NCBI GenBank assembly: GCA_964370195.1
Contig: CAYJIH010000005.1
Coordinates: forward strand, 20,166 to 84,165
Length of the DNA: 64,000 nt
Direction: 5' to 3'
From: JAAYCI01 sp964370195
GTDB lineage: Bacteria > Bacillota > Clostridia > Oscillospirales > Ruminococcaceae
Both the position numbers and the translations under genes were made by a program. Positions 43,885 to 53,100 of the stretch are shown here, in pieces (the first letter of the stretch is position 1; each line of letters starts with the position of its first letter). Under the pieces are notes generated by a model that worked only from the letters and a program-made list of their open reading frames with translations, ran no database searches and was not told the DNA's origin.

Positions 43885-44462
43885 TATAACCCCTGTAAAT
43901 ATGGGTTGTTCTGTTTTTCAAATAAAAATGTAGAAAACTCCTCATGCCCCGGTAGAACTTTGCACTCTCCCTCAATAAGAGACAAAAGTTTTTGCAGGCT
44001 GTTTTTCATTTGCTCATCGTTTCCACCGGGCAAATCAGTGCGCCCAATGTCACCGGCAAACAGTGTGTCGCCTGTAAACAAAAGCTCACCACATTCTAGG
44101 CAAACAGAACCCGGCGTGTGCCCCGGTGTGAATAAAACGCGAAAACACATGTCATCCACATTTAAAATACTGCCATCTTCAAAAAAAACATCCGGCGTAG
44201 GGCGATACTTACGTGTATCCCCTTCATTCATATAAACGGTGGCCCCGGTGTGCTCGCGCAGTTCGTCCACGGAGGCCACATGGTCTGGGTGCCCGTGTGT
44301 TAAAAAGATGTGCACCAAAGTCGCATTTTCTTCTTTTAATGCTTGCAAAAATTTTTGAACCGGTGCTGCAGGGTCAATGGCCACTGCATTTCCTTTTTCA
44401 CCCACAAGTAAAAAACAATTTGTATAAAGCGGCGCATCGCCCAAAATATGAACTATTTTCAT
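43884..44462 (-). CDS. MBL-fold hydrolase, glyoxalase II-like
   Basis: 192 residues. The metal-binding motif is LTHGHPDHVAS, followed by TPGHTPGSVCL, FTGDTLFAGDIGRTDLPGG and LPGHE, typical of the YqgX/GloB-like group often found beside dtd and relA. Likely a small thioester hydrolase; the substrate is unproven. Confidence 0.88.
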   Translation of the reverse strand: MKIVHILGDAPLYTNCFLLVGEKGNAVAIDPAAPVQKFLQALKEENATLVHIFLTHGHPDHVASVDELREHTGATVYMNEGDTRKYRPTPDVFFEDGSILNVDDMCFRVLFTPGHTPGSVCLECGELLFTGDTLFAGDIGRTDLPGGNDEQMKNSLQKLLSLIEGECKVLPGHEEFSTFLFEKQNNPYLQGL

Positions 44463-44477
44463 TGCATTCTACTCCTT

Positions 44478-44936
44478 TTATTTTGCCTGCCACTCATCTG
44501 TGTCAAGCATCAATGTAACCGGCCCATCATTCAGCAGTTTCACCTGCATTTCGGCTCCAAACGTTCCTGTTTCTACAGAGGCAAGCCCTTGCTTTTGAAT
44601 TTCCTGCACAAAACATTCATAACAGTCCACACTAAGTGGCTCTTTGGCCGCTTTAATAAATGATGGCCGCTTTCCTTTTTTTGTATCTGCATATAGCGTA
44701 AAGTTTGATACAACCAGTGCCTGAAGTGATAGCTCCACCGCACTGCGGTTCATCTTTCCATCTTCATCATGAAAAATACGCAAATGGGCACATTTTTCTG
44801 CCAGTTTTTTGCATAAGGTGATATCATCCCCTTCTCGCACACCAAGCAAAATAACAAGCCCTGCTTCTATTTCGCGTGTTTCGCCCCCATTGATGCATAC
44901 ACTGGCACTAGATACACGTTGTACAACAGCTCTCAT
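44478..44936 (-). CDS. dtd: D-aminoacyl-tRNA deacylase
   Basis: 152 residues. Hydrolyses D-amino acids (and glycine from tRNA-Ala) from mischarged tRNA. Family motifs are MRAVVQRVSSASV, VSNFTLYAD (usual form SQFTL; Gln is Asn here) and NDGPVTLML with the Gly-Pro motif. It follows relA by four bases. Confidence 0.95.
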   Translation of the reverse strand: MRAVVQRVSSASVCINGGETREIEAGLVILLGVREGDDITLCKKLAEKCAHLRIFHDEDGKMNRSAVELSLQALVVSNFTLYADTKKGKRPSFIKAAKEPLSVDCYECFVQEIQKQGLASVETGTFGAEMQVKLLNDGPVTLMLDTDEWQAK

Positions 44937-44940
44937 TCAA

Positions 44941-47115
44941 TTAACCCCTTGAAATTTCAGTAACGTTTTTCACCTTTTTCAAACGAGACAACACTCGGTT
45001 TAGATGATCGGTATTTTGGATGCCAATGGTCATGTTGATAGCGGCACGGTCGTCCGATGTGGTGCGCGCATTGATGCTAAACACCGGCACACGCATTTCT
45101 GCAAGCACTGCCGTAATATCATAAAAGAGTAGTTCACGGTTCATGGCGTGCACTTCTAAGGTAGATTTATAGTTTTCTTGTACCTCTTCAGCCCAGTGAG
45201 CCTTCAGCCAGCGCGGCGAATGATCTGCGCCCACGGCATTGCGGCAATCTTTTTTATGGATGGACACACCGTATCCTCTTGTGATAAAACCAACAATTTC
45301 ATCACCGGGCAACGGGTTACAACACTTAGAAAATTTAACCAGCACATCATCCAGCCCCTCCACCACAACACCTTCATTGGCACGGCGGCGACGTGTAAGC
45401 ACCGGAATATCGAATGTTTCCACTGGGTCGTTTGTTTTTACAAGTTTTTGATATTCATCTTTGATTTTGGGCAGCAAACGGTTTATTTGCAAACCACCAT
45501 AACCAATGGCTGCAAACATATCATCGGCAGAATTCATACGCATACGATGTGCCACTATTTGCACAAATTCATCGTATTTCCCCTGCGGCACAGAAATTCT
45601 GTTTCGCCGCATTTCACGATCCACCGCCTGCTTTCCTTCTTCAATATTTTCTTCTCTTCGTTCTTTTTTAAACCAATTTCGGATTTTACTTTTTGCTTCG
45701 CTTGTGGTAACAATATTCAACCAATCACGGCTAGGCCCTTTATTTTCAGACCCGGTTAATACCTCTATTACTTCCCCGGTAACCACCTTATGATCGATAG
45801 GCACAATTCGGCCGCCCACCTTTGCGCCAATCATTCGGTTTCCCACCGCACTGTGAATGGCATACGCAAAGTCAATCACCGTTGCGCCGGACGGCAAGTC
45901 GATCACATCCCCTTTTGGTGTGAACACAAATACCTCTTCGGGCAACAATTCTTGTTTAATATCGTGCAAAAGGTCGCGACTATCTTCGGCATCACGTTGG
46001 CTTTCTAACAACTGACGCACCCAAGCCAAACGCTCTTCTAAGCGGTTTTGCCCCTGCACACCGGCCTTATATTTCCAGTGTGCCGCCACACCATATTCAG
46101 CAATTTGATCCATCTCGTGCGTGCGAATTTGCACCTCAAACGCCACACCTTTATGGCTTATCAATGTGGTATGAAGCGACTGATATAAATTCGGTTTTGG
46201 TGTAGAGATATAATCTTTAAAGCGGCTTGGCAGCGGATGATAAAGATCATGCACCACACCAAGCGCCGTATAGCATTCAGGGATGCTATTTAAGATAACA
46301 CGAATGGCATAGATGTCGTAAATTTCCTCAAAATTTCGGTTTTGCACATACATTTTCCGATAAATACTATACACGCCTTTAACACGGCTACGCATCGTAA
46401 CATCCTGTAAGCCATTATCGGCAAAATGTTCCTCAATTACATCGGCAATACGTTGTATAAATTCCTTCGCCTGTGTTTTTTGGCCAATCAAACCCAAAAT
46501 CTCATCATAGCCAATTGGGTCCAAATAAGAAAGACTGATGTCTTCCAGTTCCTCTTTAATGCCGGCCATACCAAGGCGGTGCGCAATGGGGGCATATACC
46601 TCCATCGTCTCTAAAGATTTATCTCGGCGCTTTTGTTCACCCCAGCCTTGTGCCGTACGCATATTATGCAATCGATCGCACAATTTTATCAACATCACGC
46701 GGATATCACGGCTCATTGCCAGCAACATTTTACGCAAGTTTTCCGCTTGTTCTTCTTCCATAGACGAAAATGTAATACGACCAAGTTTTGTAACGCCGTC
46801 TACCAAAAGAGCAACATCCTCGCCAAATTCGTGTTCAATGCGCTCCAGCGGGATATCTGTGTCTTCTACAACATCATGCAGAATTGCCGCTGCCAAACAC
46901 TCTGTATCTAAGCCCAAATTCAGCAACATTGCCGCCACACTTACGGAGTGTGTTATAAAAGGCTCTCCACTGTGACGGTTTTGCCCAACGTGTGCCGCTT
47001 CGCCTAAAGCATACGCTCTATTGAGGAGCTCAATGTCATGATTTCTGCCACTTTCACGCACCATCTCCATAAACTGACGATAATTGATCACCGTTTTATT
47101 GGACACGTTTTCCAT
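44941..47115 (-). CDS. relA: Bifunctional (p)ppGpp synthetase/hydrolase
   Basis: About 724 residues, long Rel of the Gram-positive type. The HD hydrolase domain (~30-180) has HSVSVAAML and HDVVEDTD intact; the synthetase domain (~220-340) has RVKGVYSIYRKM, YDIYAIRVI and QIRTHEMDQIAEYGVAAHWKYK; then TGS (~390-450), zinc-finger-like CCNPLPGDEIVGFITRGYG, and a C-terminal ACT/RRM domain. Both activities should be present. ATG 47115 is used, within a 20-base overlap with recJ. Confidence 0.96.
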   Translation of the reverse strand: MENVSNKTVINYRQFMEMVRESGRNHDIELLNRAYALGEAAHVGQNRHSGEPFITHSVSVAAMLLNLGLDTECLAAAILHDVVEDTDIPLERIEHEFGEDVALLVDGVTKLGRITFSSMEEEQAENLRKMLLAMSRDIRVMLIKLCDRLHNMRTAQGWGEQKRRDKSLETMEVYAPIAHRLGMAGIKEELEDISLSYLDPIGYDEILGLIGQKTQAKEFIQRIADVIEEHFADNGLQDVTMRSRVKGVYSIYRKMYVQNRNFEEIYDIYAIRVILNSIPECYTALGVVHDLYHPLPSRFKDYISTPKPNLYQSLHTTLISHKGVAFEVQIRTHEMDQIAEYGVAAHWKYKAGVQGQNRLEERLAWVRQLLESQRDAEDSRDLLHDIKQELLPEEVFVFTPKGDVIDLPSGATVIDFAYAIHSAVGNRMIGAKVGGRIVPIDHKVVTGEVIEVLTGSENKGPSRDWLNIVTTSEAKSKIRNWFKKERREENIEEGKQAVDREMRRNRISVPQGKYDEFVQIVAHRMRMNSADDMFAAIGYGGLQINRLLPKIKDEYQKLVKTNDPVETFDIPVLTRRRRANEGVVVEGLDDVLVKFSKCCNPLPGDEIVGFITRGYGVSIHKKDCRNAVGADHSPRWLKAHWAEEVQENYKSTLEVHAMNRELLFYDITAVLAEMRVPVFSINARTTSDDRAAINMTIGIQNTDHLNRVLSRLKKVKNVTEISRG

Positions 47116-49159
47116 CACTCACACCCCCCAATCTTTTTAGCAATTCGCTGTCTTCTAAATTCCTCTTTTCTTTTGTTGGCAACACTTCATAGCGGCCGGT
47201 TTCCTCTTTTTGGCCCACAAGCCCCAACTCTTCTAATGCAGACAACGCACTTAAAACCCGGCCTGTGCGCTCTTCACCCAGCTGGTTAAAGATACTCCTC
47301 ATGTCCAAATAACTTATGCCTGCTTGTGTGTTGCGCAACAAACGATACACCTCGGCCACATCGTCACGACTTGGTTTTAAAAGCTGGCACTGTTCTTCGC
47401 TTAAAATACCTCCACCGGAAAAAAGCTCGAATAAAAGAGTTTGCTCCACATGTAATTGCTCCATTTTGGCAGGTCGCACATCTAAGGCTCGCATGGATAC
47501 TTGCGGCTCAAAACGGCCTTCGTATACAGACAAAACCACAATCAAATCCAGCTCTTCCCCCACTTGGTACGGAAATTGTTCTGGTGTGTGGTTAAAATAT
47601 ACCGCAGCATACTGATTTTCGGCATGGCGGAATTTCAAAAGGCAAAATCGGCCATTGCTAATGGGCGCCACTGCATCCAGCCGCATATTTTGCATCAAGA
47701 ACCGAGGAAGTGGGTTGCCACTTCCACAAGGAGCCAATTTTTCCAGCCAACGCAGCTCCTCTATATTTAAACACGAAAGACGCAAAGGCACATCCGCTTT
47801 TAATATAGGCAGCGGCAACTGCGGGTAATGCTCATTGGCCCATTCATTCAATCTACTGCGCAATTCTTCTACATGTTCAAACTGAATCGACAAGCCCGCG
47901 GCCAAATCATGCCCACCAAAGCGCAGCAACAAATCTTCACAAGAAGAAAGTGCCGTGTGCAAAGAAAACCCTTGTAAACTGCGGCCAGAGCCACGCCCCT
48001 CTTCGCCCTCAAAGCTAATTACAACAGAAGGCTTTGCAAATGTATCCACAAGACGGCTGGCCACAATGCCCACCACGCCTTGATGCCAATCATTCCCCCA
48101 AACCACAATTACACGAGAAGATTTTATGCTTGCATCGTCTTGCACTTGATTGATGATTTCTTCCACAATTTCTTGCTCGGCCTTTTGCCTTGCCAAATTT
48201 TGCTCTAATATATGGTCTAAAAGCTGCTGCGCTTCTTCCTCCGTTTCGGCCAACAGCAAATGCATCGCTTCTGTAGGGTCGTCCATACGTCCTGCTGCAT
48301 TGAGTTTTGGTGCAATACCATAAGAAATATTCTCAGCCAAAATCGGTTTGTCTTTCATGCCACAGCTTTCTAAAAGAAGTGCAAGCCCTGTTCGCTGTGT
48401 ATCTTGCAACACTTGAAGCCCATGGCGCACAAGCACACGGTTGATCCCCACAAGCTTCATCACATCGGCCACCGTGCCCACAGCCACCAAGTCTCCGAAC
48501 AAGGGCAGCAGCTCCTCGGCCGAACAACCCTCTAAAGCAACTGCCAGCATAAAAGCCACACCCACGCCAGACAACACACCAAACTCTGCCGGCTGGCCCT
48601 CAATATATGGGTTAACCAGCGCGGTCACTTGCGGCAGCTCGGCCGAGGGCAAATGGTGGTCTGTAATAATGATATCCACCCCTCGCTGTGCAGCCCTTTG
48701 TGCCGCTTCCAATGCCGAGGTGCCGTTATCTACCGTGATGATAAGGCCAATGCCACGATCTGCCACTTGGTCCACCATGCTTGGCACAAGACCATAGTCG
48801 TCTGTGTTTCGATTTGGTAATTTATAATACACTTCTGCATCTATCGATTCAAGATATAGATATAACAAAGTGGTGGCTGTGATGCCGTCCACATCATAAT
48901 CACCAAAGATTACCATGGCTTCTTCTTCCTCAATCGCCTTGCGAATGCGGGCCACGGCCTTGTCCATATCACGTATCAAAAATGGATCCGGCAAAACGCT
49001 TTCTTCACTCAGCATCTCTGTTGCCATTTCCAAATCCACCCCACGCGCCGAAAGCACATCGCTTAAGAGCCCCGGCAGGCCAAGTTCATCTTGTAGCGCC
49101 GTTCGAATCGGCTCATCCGGTTGTGATGTCAACCATTTTCTGTATAGCCCTCCAGCCAC
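47096..49159 (-). CDS. recJ: Single-stranded-DNA-specific exonuclease RecJ
   Basis: 687 residues. DHH/DHHA1 phosphoesterase with GDYDVDGITATTLL, TVDNGTSA, ITDHHLPS and the DHHA1 motif GRGSGRSLQGFSLH. It degrades single-stranded DNA 5' to 3' in repair. The GTG start at 49159 lies within or right against AAAGGAGG, so a slightly later start (TTG 49132) is possible. apt, often found between recJ and relA, is absent. Confidence 0.94.
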   Translation of the reverse strand: MAGGLYRKWLTSQPDEPIRTALQDELGLPGLLSDVLSARGVDLEMATEMLSEESVLPDPFLIRDMDKAVARIRKAIEEEEAMVIFGDYDVDGITATTLLYLYLESIDAEVYYKLPNRNTDDYGLVPSMVDQVADRGIGLIITVDNGTSALEAAQRAAQRGVDIIITDHHLPSAELPQVTALVNPYIEGQPAEFGVLSGVGVAFMLAVALEGCSAEELLPLFGDLVAVGTVADVMKLVGINRVLVRHGLQVLQDTQRTGLALLLESCGMKDKPILAENISYGIAPKLNAAGRMDDPTEAMHLLLAETEEEAQQLLDHILEQNLARQKAEQEIVEEIINQVQDDASIKSSRVIVVWGNDWHQGVVGIVASRLVDTFAKPSVVISFEGEEGRGSGRSLQGFSLHTALSSCEDLLLRFGGHDLAAGLSIQFEHVEELRSRLNEWANEHYPQLPLPILKADVPLRLSCLNIEELRWLEKLAPCGSGNPLPRFLMQNMRLDAVAPISNGRFCLLKFRHAENQYAAVYFNHTPEQFPYQVGEELDLIVVLSVYEGRFEPQVSMRALDVRPAKMEQLHVEQTLLFELFSGGGILSEEQCQLLKPSRDDVAEVYRLLRNTQAGISYLDMRSIFNQLGEERTGRVLSALSALEELGLVGQKEETGRYEVLPTKEKRNLEDSELLKRLGGVSDGKRVQ

Positions 49160-49170
49160 CTCCTTTCTTT

Positions 49171-50763
49171 TTAATCAGATTTCGGCATACGATATCGCCC
49201 AATAATGGCCCTTGCAATACGCAGGCCATCTACTGCCGCACTCATAATACCGCCAGCATAGCCGGCGCCCTCGCCACACGGCCAAAGCCCCTGCATATTT
49301 TCACTTTCCCCTTGCGCATTGCGCAAAACACGCAGTGGCGAAGAGGTGCGTGTTTCAAGGCCTGTTAATACACTGTCCGGTGCATCAAAACCACGCAGCC
49401 GCTTTCCAAACTGACGCAAGCCCCCCTGAAGCGCTGTTGTTAATTCCTGCGGCAACAACTCACTGAGGTTTGCACTTTGCACCCCTCGTGGATAACTTGG
49501 CTGTACACGCCCTTGTGTTAAACCGGCCCTGTTTTGCAAAAAAGCCTCTACGTTAGAAGCAGGTGCACAAAAACCACCGCCACCGGCTTCATACGCACGC
49601 CTTTCCAGCTCCCTTTGAAACTCAAGGGATGCAAACAAATCACCACCAAATGCATTTGGCTCTACCCCAACCACCAAAGCACTGTTTGCATTCATACCGT
49701 TACGTGCATGGCGGCTCATACCATTCGTTACAACGCCACCAAGCTCAGACGCAGCTGCCACCACCTGGCCACCGGGGCACATACAAAATGTATACACCCC
49801 ATGGCCTGCCACACGTGTGGAAAGCTGATATTCTCCCGGTGGCAAAGCCGGATGTCCTGCCGCCTCATGATACAAAGCCTTATCAATCTCACTTTGAAGA
49901 TGTTCAATGCGCACACCCACCGAAAACGGCTTTCCGCACATTTGTATCTCCTTTTGTCGAAGCATTGAAAACACATCACGTGCCGAGTGACCGCTTGCCA
50001 ACACCAAAGCACCGCACGGCTCGCTGCTACCACTTGCCAAAACGCTTTTTACACGCCCATTCTCCACTTCTATATCTGTAAGGCAAGTGTTGAACTGTAC
50101 ACGCCCCCCATTTGCCACCAGTTGTTCGCGCAAGCGGCGAAAAACGTCTACCAACAAATCGGTTCCAATGTGTGGCTTTGCTAAATACGCTATTTCTTGT
50201 GGTGCACCGGCTTGTAACAATTTTTCCAAAACGCGTGCACAAAGTGGGTCGCGAATGCGTGTGGTTAATTTTCCATCAGAAAATGTGCCGGCACCACCTT
50301 CGCCAAATTGTAAATTGGCCGATTCACAAAACGCCCCCCCTTGCTCAAAATCCAAAACATGGCGGCTGCGTGTTTCCACGTCCGGCCCACGCTCTAAAAC
50401 AAGTGGCGCAAAACCTGCTTCAGCCAACTCCAATGCTGCAAACAACCCCGCCGGCCCAAGCCCACAAACAACCACAGGCCCCGGCAAACGTTCTGCACCG
50501 GGGCTTTGTGGCAAGCTTTGCCGCACTGCTTGTTGCAGGCGTGGATTTTTTTTAATAAGCCACTGCTCTTTTTCTTCTTCATGCAATTGCAATGCCACCG
50601 AGCACACAAAACTGGGCGTACCGCGCCGTGCATCAATGCTTAATTTATGCAAATGCGCAGCCTTCACCTCATGCTCTTGAAGAGCCAAGCGTTTTTGAGC
50701 AAGTTTTGGCGCCTCGTTTGGGTTTTCTTTTAACGAGAGCCGAATTTCATGTATGAAAATCAT
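49171..50763 (-). CDS. Uncharacterised FAD-dependent dehydrogenase (COG2509 type)
   Basis: 530 residues from ATG 50763, which overlaps the cdaR stop (ATGA) and has AGGTG upstream. An N-terminal ~85-residue domain (EIRLSLKENPNE, LHKLSIDARRGT) precedes a Rossmann FAD-binding fold with VVCGLGPAGLFAALELAEAG, GEGGAGTFSDGKLTTR, LASGHSARDVFSML and a C-terminal LWPCGEGAGYAGGIMSAAVDG. The substrate is unknown. The family is widespread in Clostridia. Confidence 0.9.
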   Translation of the reverse strand: MIFIHEIRLSLKENPNEAPKLAQKRLALQEHEVKAAHLHKLSIDARRGTPSFVCSVALQLHEEEKEQWLIKKNPRLQQAVRQSLPQSPGAERLPGPVVVCGLGPAGLFAALELAEAGFAPLVLERGPDVETRSRHVLDFEQGGAFCESANLQFGEGGAGTFSDGKLTTRIRDPLCARVLEKLLQAGAPQEIAYLAKPHIGTDLLVDVFRRLREQLVANGGRVQFNTCLTDIEVENGRVKSVLASGSSEPCGALVLASGHSARDVFSMLRQKEIQMCGKPFSVGVRIEHLQSEIDKALYHEAAGHPALPPGEYQLSTRVAGHGVYTFCMCPGGQVVAAASELGGVVTNGMSRHARNGMNANSALVVGVEPNAFGGDLFASLEFQRELERRAYEAGGGGFCAPASNVEAFLQNRAGLTQGRVQPSYPRGVQSANLSELLPQELTTALQGGLRQFGKRLRGFDAPDSVLTGLETRTSSPLRVLRNAQGESENMQGLWPCGEGAGYAGGIMSAAVDGLRIARAIIGRYRMPKSD

Positions 50764-52073
50764 TCCGACACCTGGATGTCGCACACAACCGAATATTGGC
50801 CTGTGGCAAACACCCTATCCTTACTGGGCACTAAAACACGCGCCGGCAGTGCCTGCTGGCCACTGCTTGAAGACGTCAATTCAAACGCGTCTATTTCCAC
50901 CAAAATATTTTCTTGTAACACTTCATTAAGCTGTTCTTCCGGCCCAATCAACGTAACATTTACACCCTCTGCAATAGAAGATACATCTAAATTAGTTGGC
51001 GCATTGATCACACGTAAATTTTCTACACGCAAAGTTTTTTCCACAAGGCCGGTGTCATCAAAATTCACCACCACTTGTTGAGACGGTGCTTGGCTTCGCA
51101 TTCCTTCGGGCAATTCAATATCCAATGGGCCCAGCTCCCAGCCCAATGTTAAGTTCGATAAATCTATTTCTGCCACCGTAAATGGGTTTGGCAAGTTGGA
51201 AAAAGATTGAGAAGAACCCACCACATCAATCGAATCCATCGAAAGTGAAATTCTCTCTTCCAGCCACTCGGTATCAAACCCTTGTGGAATGCCTATAATA
51301 CCCACATCCAGCCCCACTTCACGCACCTCTAAAATTGGAACTGTTACTTCAACGCTGTCCACAGGGCTAATGGTGATCATGTCAGTAGGAACCGTGTTGC
51401 CATCTGCATCCAGCAACATGAGCGGCACGGTAAAGCTGCTTGTTTGCAAAAGCACTTCCTCATCCTCTACCAAGGCCACCACTTGCACCACATTTTCCAT
51501 GGCACTGGAAGGGCCCGAAACCGTCACTTCGTTTTGTGAAGATACCGCAACATCTTTAAAATAGCCCGATGCCGCTGTGATGCTTGATGCTTGCACCACC
51601 ACTGTATGGTTTTGTGTCACCACTTCTTCGAACGTTAAGCTAACCGACATTACCGGCGAATCGTCCAGCGAATGCTCGCTGTTGTTAAGGGAATAACTTT
51701 GTATATTGTAAGATCCGGAAGTCGTTTTTTCTGCCTCTAAAGGGATGTTGTATGTACCGGGGCCCGTCACGGCACTATAATCGGCATATACCGTTACATC
51801 GTTGTCTGAAAAACCACTCAGCAACGAAACATCACCGCTTACCATTACTTCGGCATAGCTCAAATCGGTAAGATTTGTTACCAATTGCAAATCGTATAAA
51901 CGATAATCCTCTGCACGCAATTCATAGTCAATCAAAACATTGGGAAGTTTCAACGTTTGCCCCGGGTTTACAAAGCCAGCCACCATCACCCAGCTTAAAA
52001 ACGCAAGTAAAAATGAAACCACCAATACAACACGTTTATCATTGAGTAAGCGTATGTTCATTCTCTTTTTCAC
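50760..52073 (-). CDS. cdaR: YbbR-domain regulator of CdaA
   Basis: 437 residues from GTG 52073, which has AAGGGG seven bases upstream. The N-terminal transmembrane helix (RVVLVVSFLLAFLSWVMV) is followed by several extracellular YbbR repeats. CdaR binds the membrane diadenylate cyclase CdaA and modulates c-di-AMP synthesis; the cdaA-cdaR order and the overlap support this. glmM, normally third in this operon, is replaced by the FAD protein gene. Confidence 0.93.
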   Translation of the reverse strand: MKKRMNIRLLNDKRVVLVVSFLLAFLSWVMVAGFVNPGQTLKLPNVLIDYELRAEDYRLYDLQLVTNLTDLSYAEVMVSGDVSLLSGFSDNDVTVYADYSAVTGPGTYNIPLEAEKTTSGSYNIQSYSLNNSEHSLDDSPVMSVSLTFEEVVTQNHTVVVQASSITAASGYFKDVAVSSQNEVTVSGPSSAMENVVQVVALVEDEEVLLQTSSFTVPLMLLDADGNTVPTDMITISPVDSVEVTVPILEVREVGLDVGIIGIPQGFDTEWLEERISLSMDSIDVVGSSQSFSNLPNPFTVAEIDLSNLTLGWELGPLDIELPEGMRSQAPSQQVVVNFDDTGLVEKTLRVENLRVINAPTNLDVSSIAEGVNVTLIGPEEQLNEVLQENILVEIDAFELTSSSSGQQALPARVLVPSKDRVFATGQYSVVCDIQVSE

Positions 52074-52950
52074 GTGTTTTCCCCTTTCTGCCATTGCGCT
52101 TTTTCTTACTGGGCACCGCTATTGGCTCGATTAGGTCACTCATCAACATATTAAACAAATTTTGTCTATCTAAACGACGAATCATCACGCCATTTTTCGC
52201 CAGTGAAATGATGCCTGTTTCCTCACTAACAATCACTACAATCGCATCTGAATTTTCGCTCATGCCCAAAGCCGAGCGGTGCCGCGTGCCCATGTCTTTA
52301 CTAATCTCAAGGTTATTGGAAAGTGGCAAAAAGCAAGCAGCTGCCTCAACAAGGCCATCGCGCACAACCACTGCGCCATCGTGCAGCGGTGTTCCCTCGA
52401 AAAAGATGGTTTCCAGCACTTCTACATTTGGTTCACAACGCAAAACAGTGCCGGTGCGAATCACCTCTGCCAAATTTGTATGGCGCTCCATCACAATAAT
52501 GGCACCACAGCGTTCCTCCGCCATATGCTCAGAGGCATCACACACTGCAACAATGGCCTTTTTCCACTTCTCACGCTCCACTTCCCCCATAGAAGGTGTG
52601 CGAAAAAAACGAGAAGAAATGGCATTTAGCTCACCCATTTGTTCCATGGCACGACGCAATTCCGGTTGAAAAATAACAGCTAGCACAATCACACCAAAAC
52701 TCATTATGGTTTGTAGCACAAATTCCATTGTGCGCATATTTGCAATAGACACAAGCACAAACGCCAATATAAGAAGCACAATCCCCTTTGTAATTTGGGA
52801 AGCGCGCGTGTTACGCACCAAAATAATCACTTCATAAATTAGAAATGTAACAAGCAAGATGTCCAAAATATCTGTTATTGTAATTTCGCGAAACAACAAT
52901 ACAATTTGGCCCCAAAAACTGCTAAACACTTCGTTCACTATATTATTCAA
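52039..52950 (-). CDS. cdaA: Membrane diadenylate cyclase
   Basis: About 303 residues. Three N-terminal transmembrane helices (ITDILDILLVTFLIYEVI, TKGIVLLILAFVLVSI, FVLQTIMSFGVIVLAVIF) precede a DAC domain with the catalytic motifs FEGTPLHDGAVVV and GTRHRSALGMSE. It makes c-di-AMP from two ATP. The likely start is TTG 52950, seven to eight bases after AAGGGAG; upstream ATG/TTG codons lie before that site. A basic tail follows the catalytic domain. Confidence 0.94.
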   Translation of the reverse strand: MNNIVNEVFSSFWGQIVLLFREITITDILDILLVTFLIYEVIILVRNTRASQITKGIVLLILAFVLVSIANMRTMEFVLQTIMSFGVIVLAVIFQPELRRAMEQMGELNAISSRFFRTPSMGEVEREKWKKAIVAVCDASEHMAEERCGAIIVMERHTNLAEVIRTGTVLRCEPNVEVLETIFFEGTPLHDGAVVVRDGLVEAAACFLPLSNNLEISKDMGTRHRSALGMSENSDAIVVIVSEETGIISLAKNGVMIRRLDRQNLFNMLMSDLIEPIAVPSKKKRNGRKGKTREKENEHTLTQ

Positions 52951-53029
52951 GCCCGGCTCTCCCTTCTGGTTACATAGCAAAAAATTGCTAAAACACCTCA
53001 GCTATTTCATTTTCATATCTCTATATAGT

Positions 53030-53058
53030 AGTATACCACAAAATAACGGCCAACTCAA
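53030..53058 (-). promoter_or_regulatory. Sigma-A promoter of cdaA, overlapping the ispDF terminator
   Basis: Minus strand: -35 TTGAGT (53053-53058), 17-bp spacer, -10 TATACT (53030-53035). The -35 lies in the loop of the preceding terminator hairpin. Confidence 0.7.
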
Positions 53059-53072
53059 AGCGAGCAGGCCGT
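53037..53072 (-). terminator. Terminator of ispDF
   Basis: ACGGCC and GGCCGT arms (53067-53072 and 53046-53051) with a 15-base loop, followed by TATTTTG on the minus strand. The T-run is weak. Confidence 0.5.
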
Positions 53073-53100
53073 CTTGTAAATTTTCTGTAATGGCACATGA

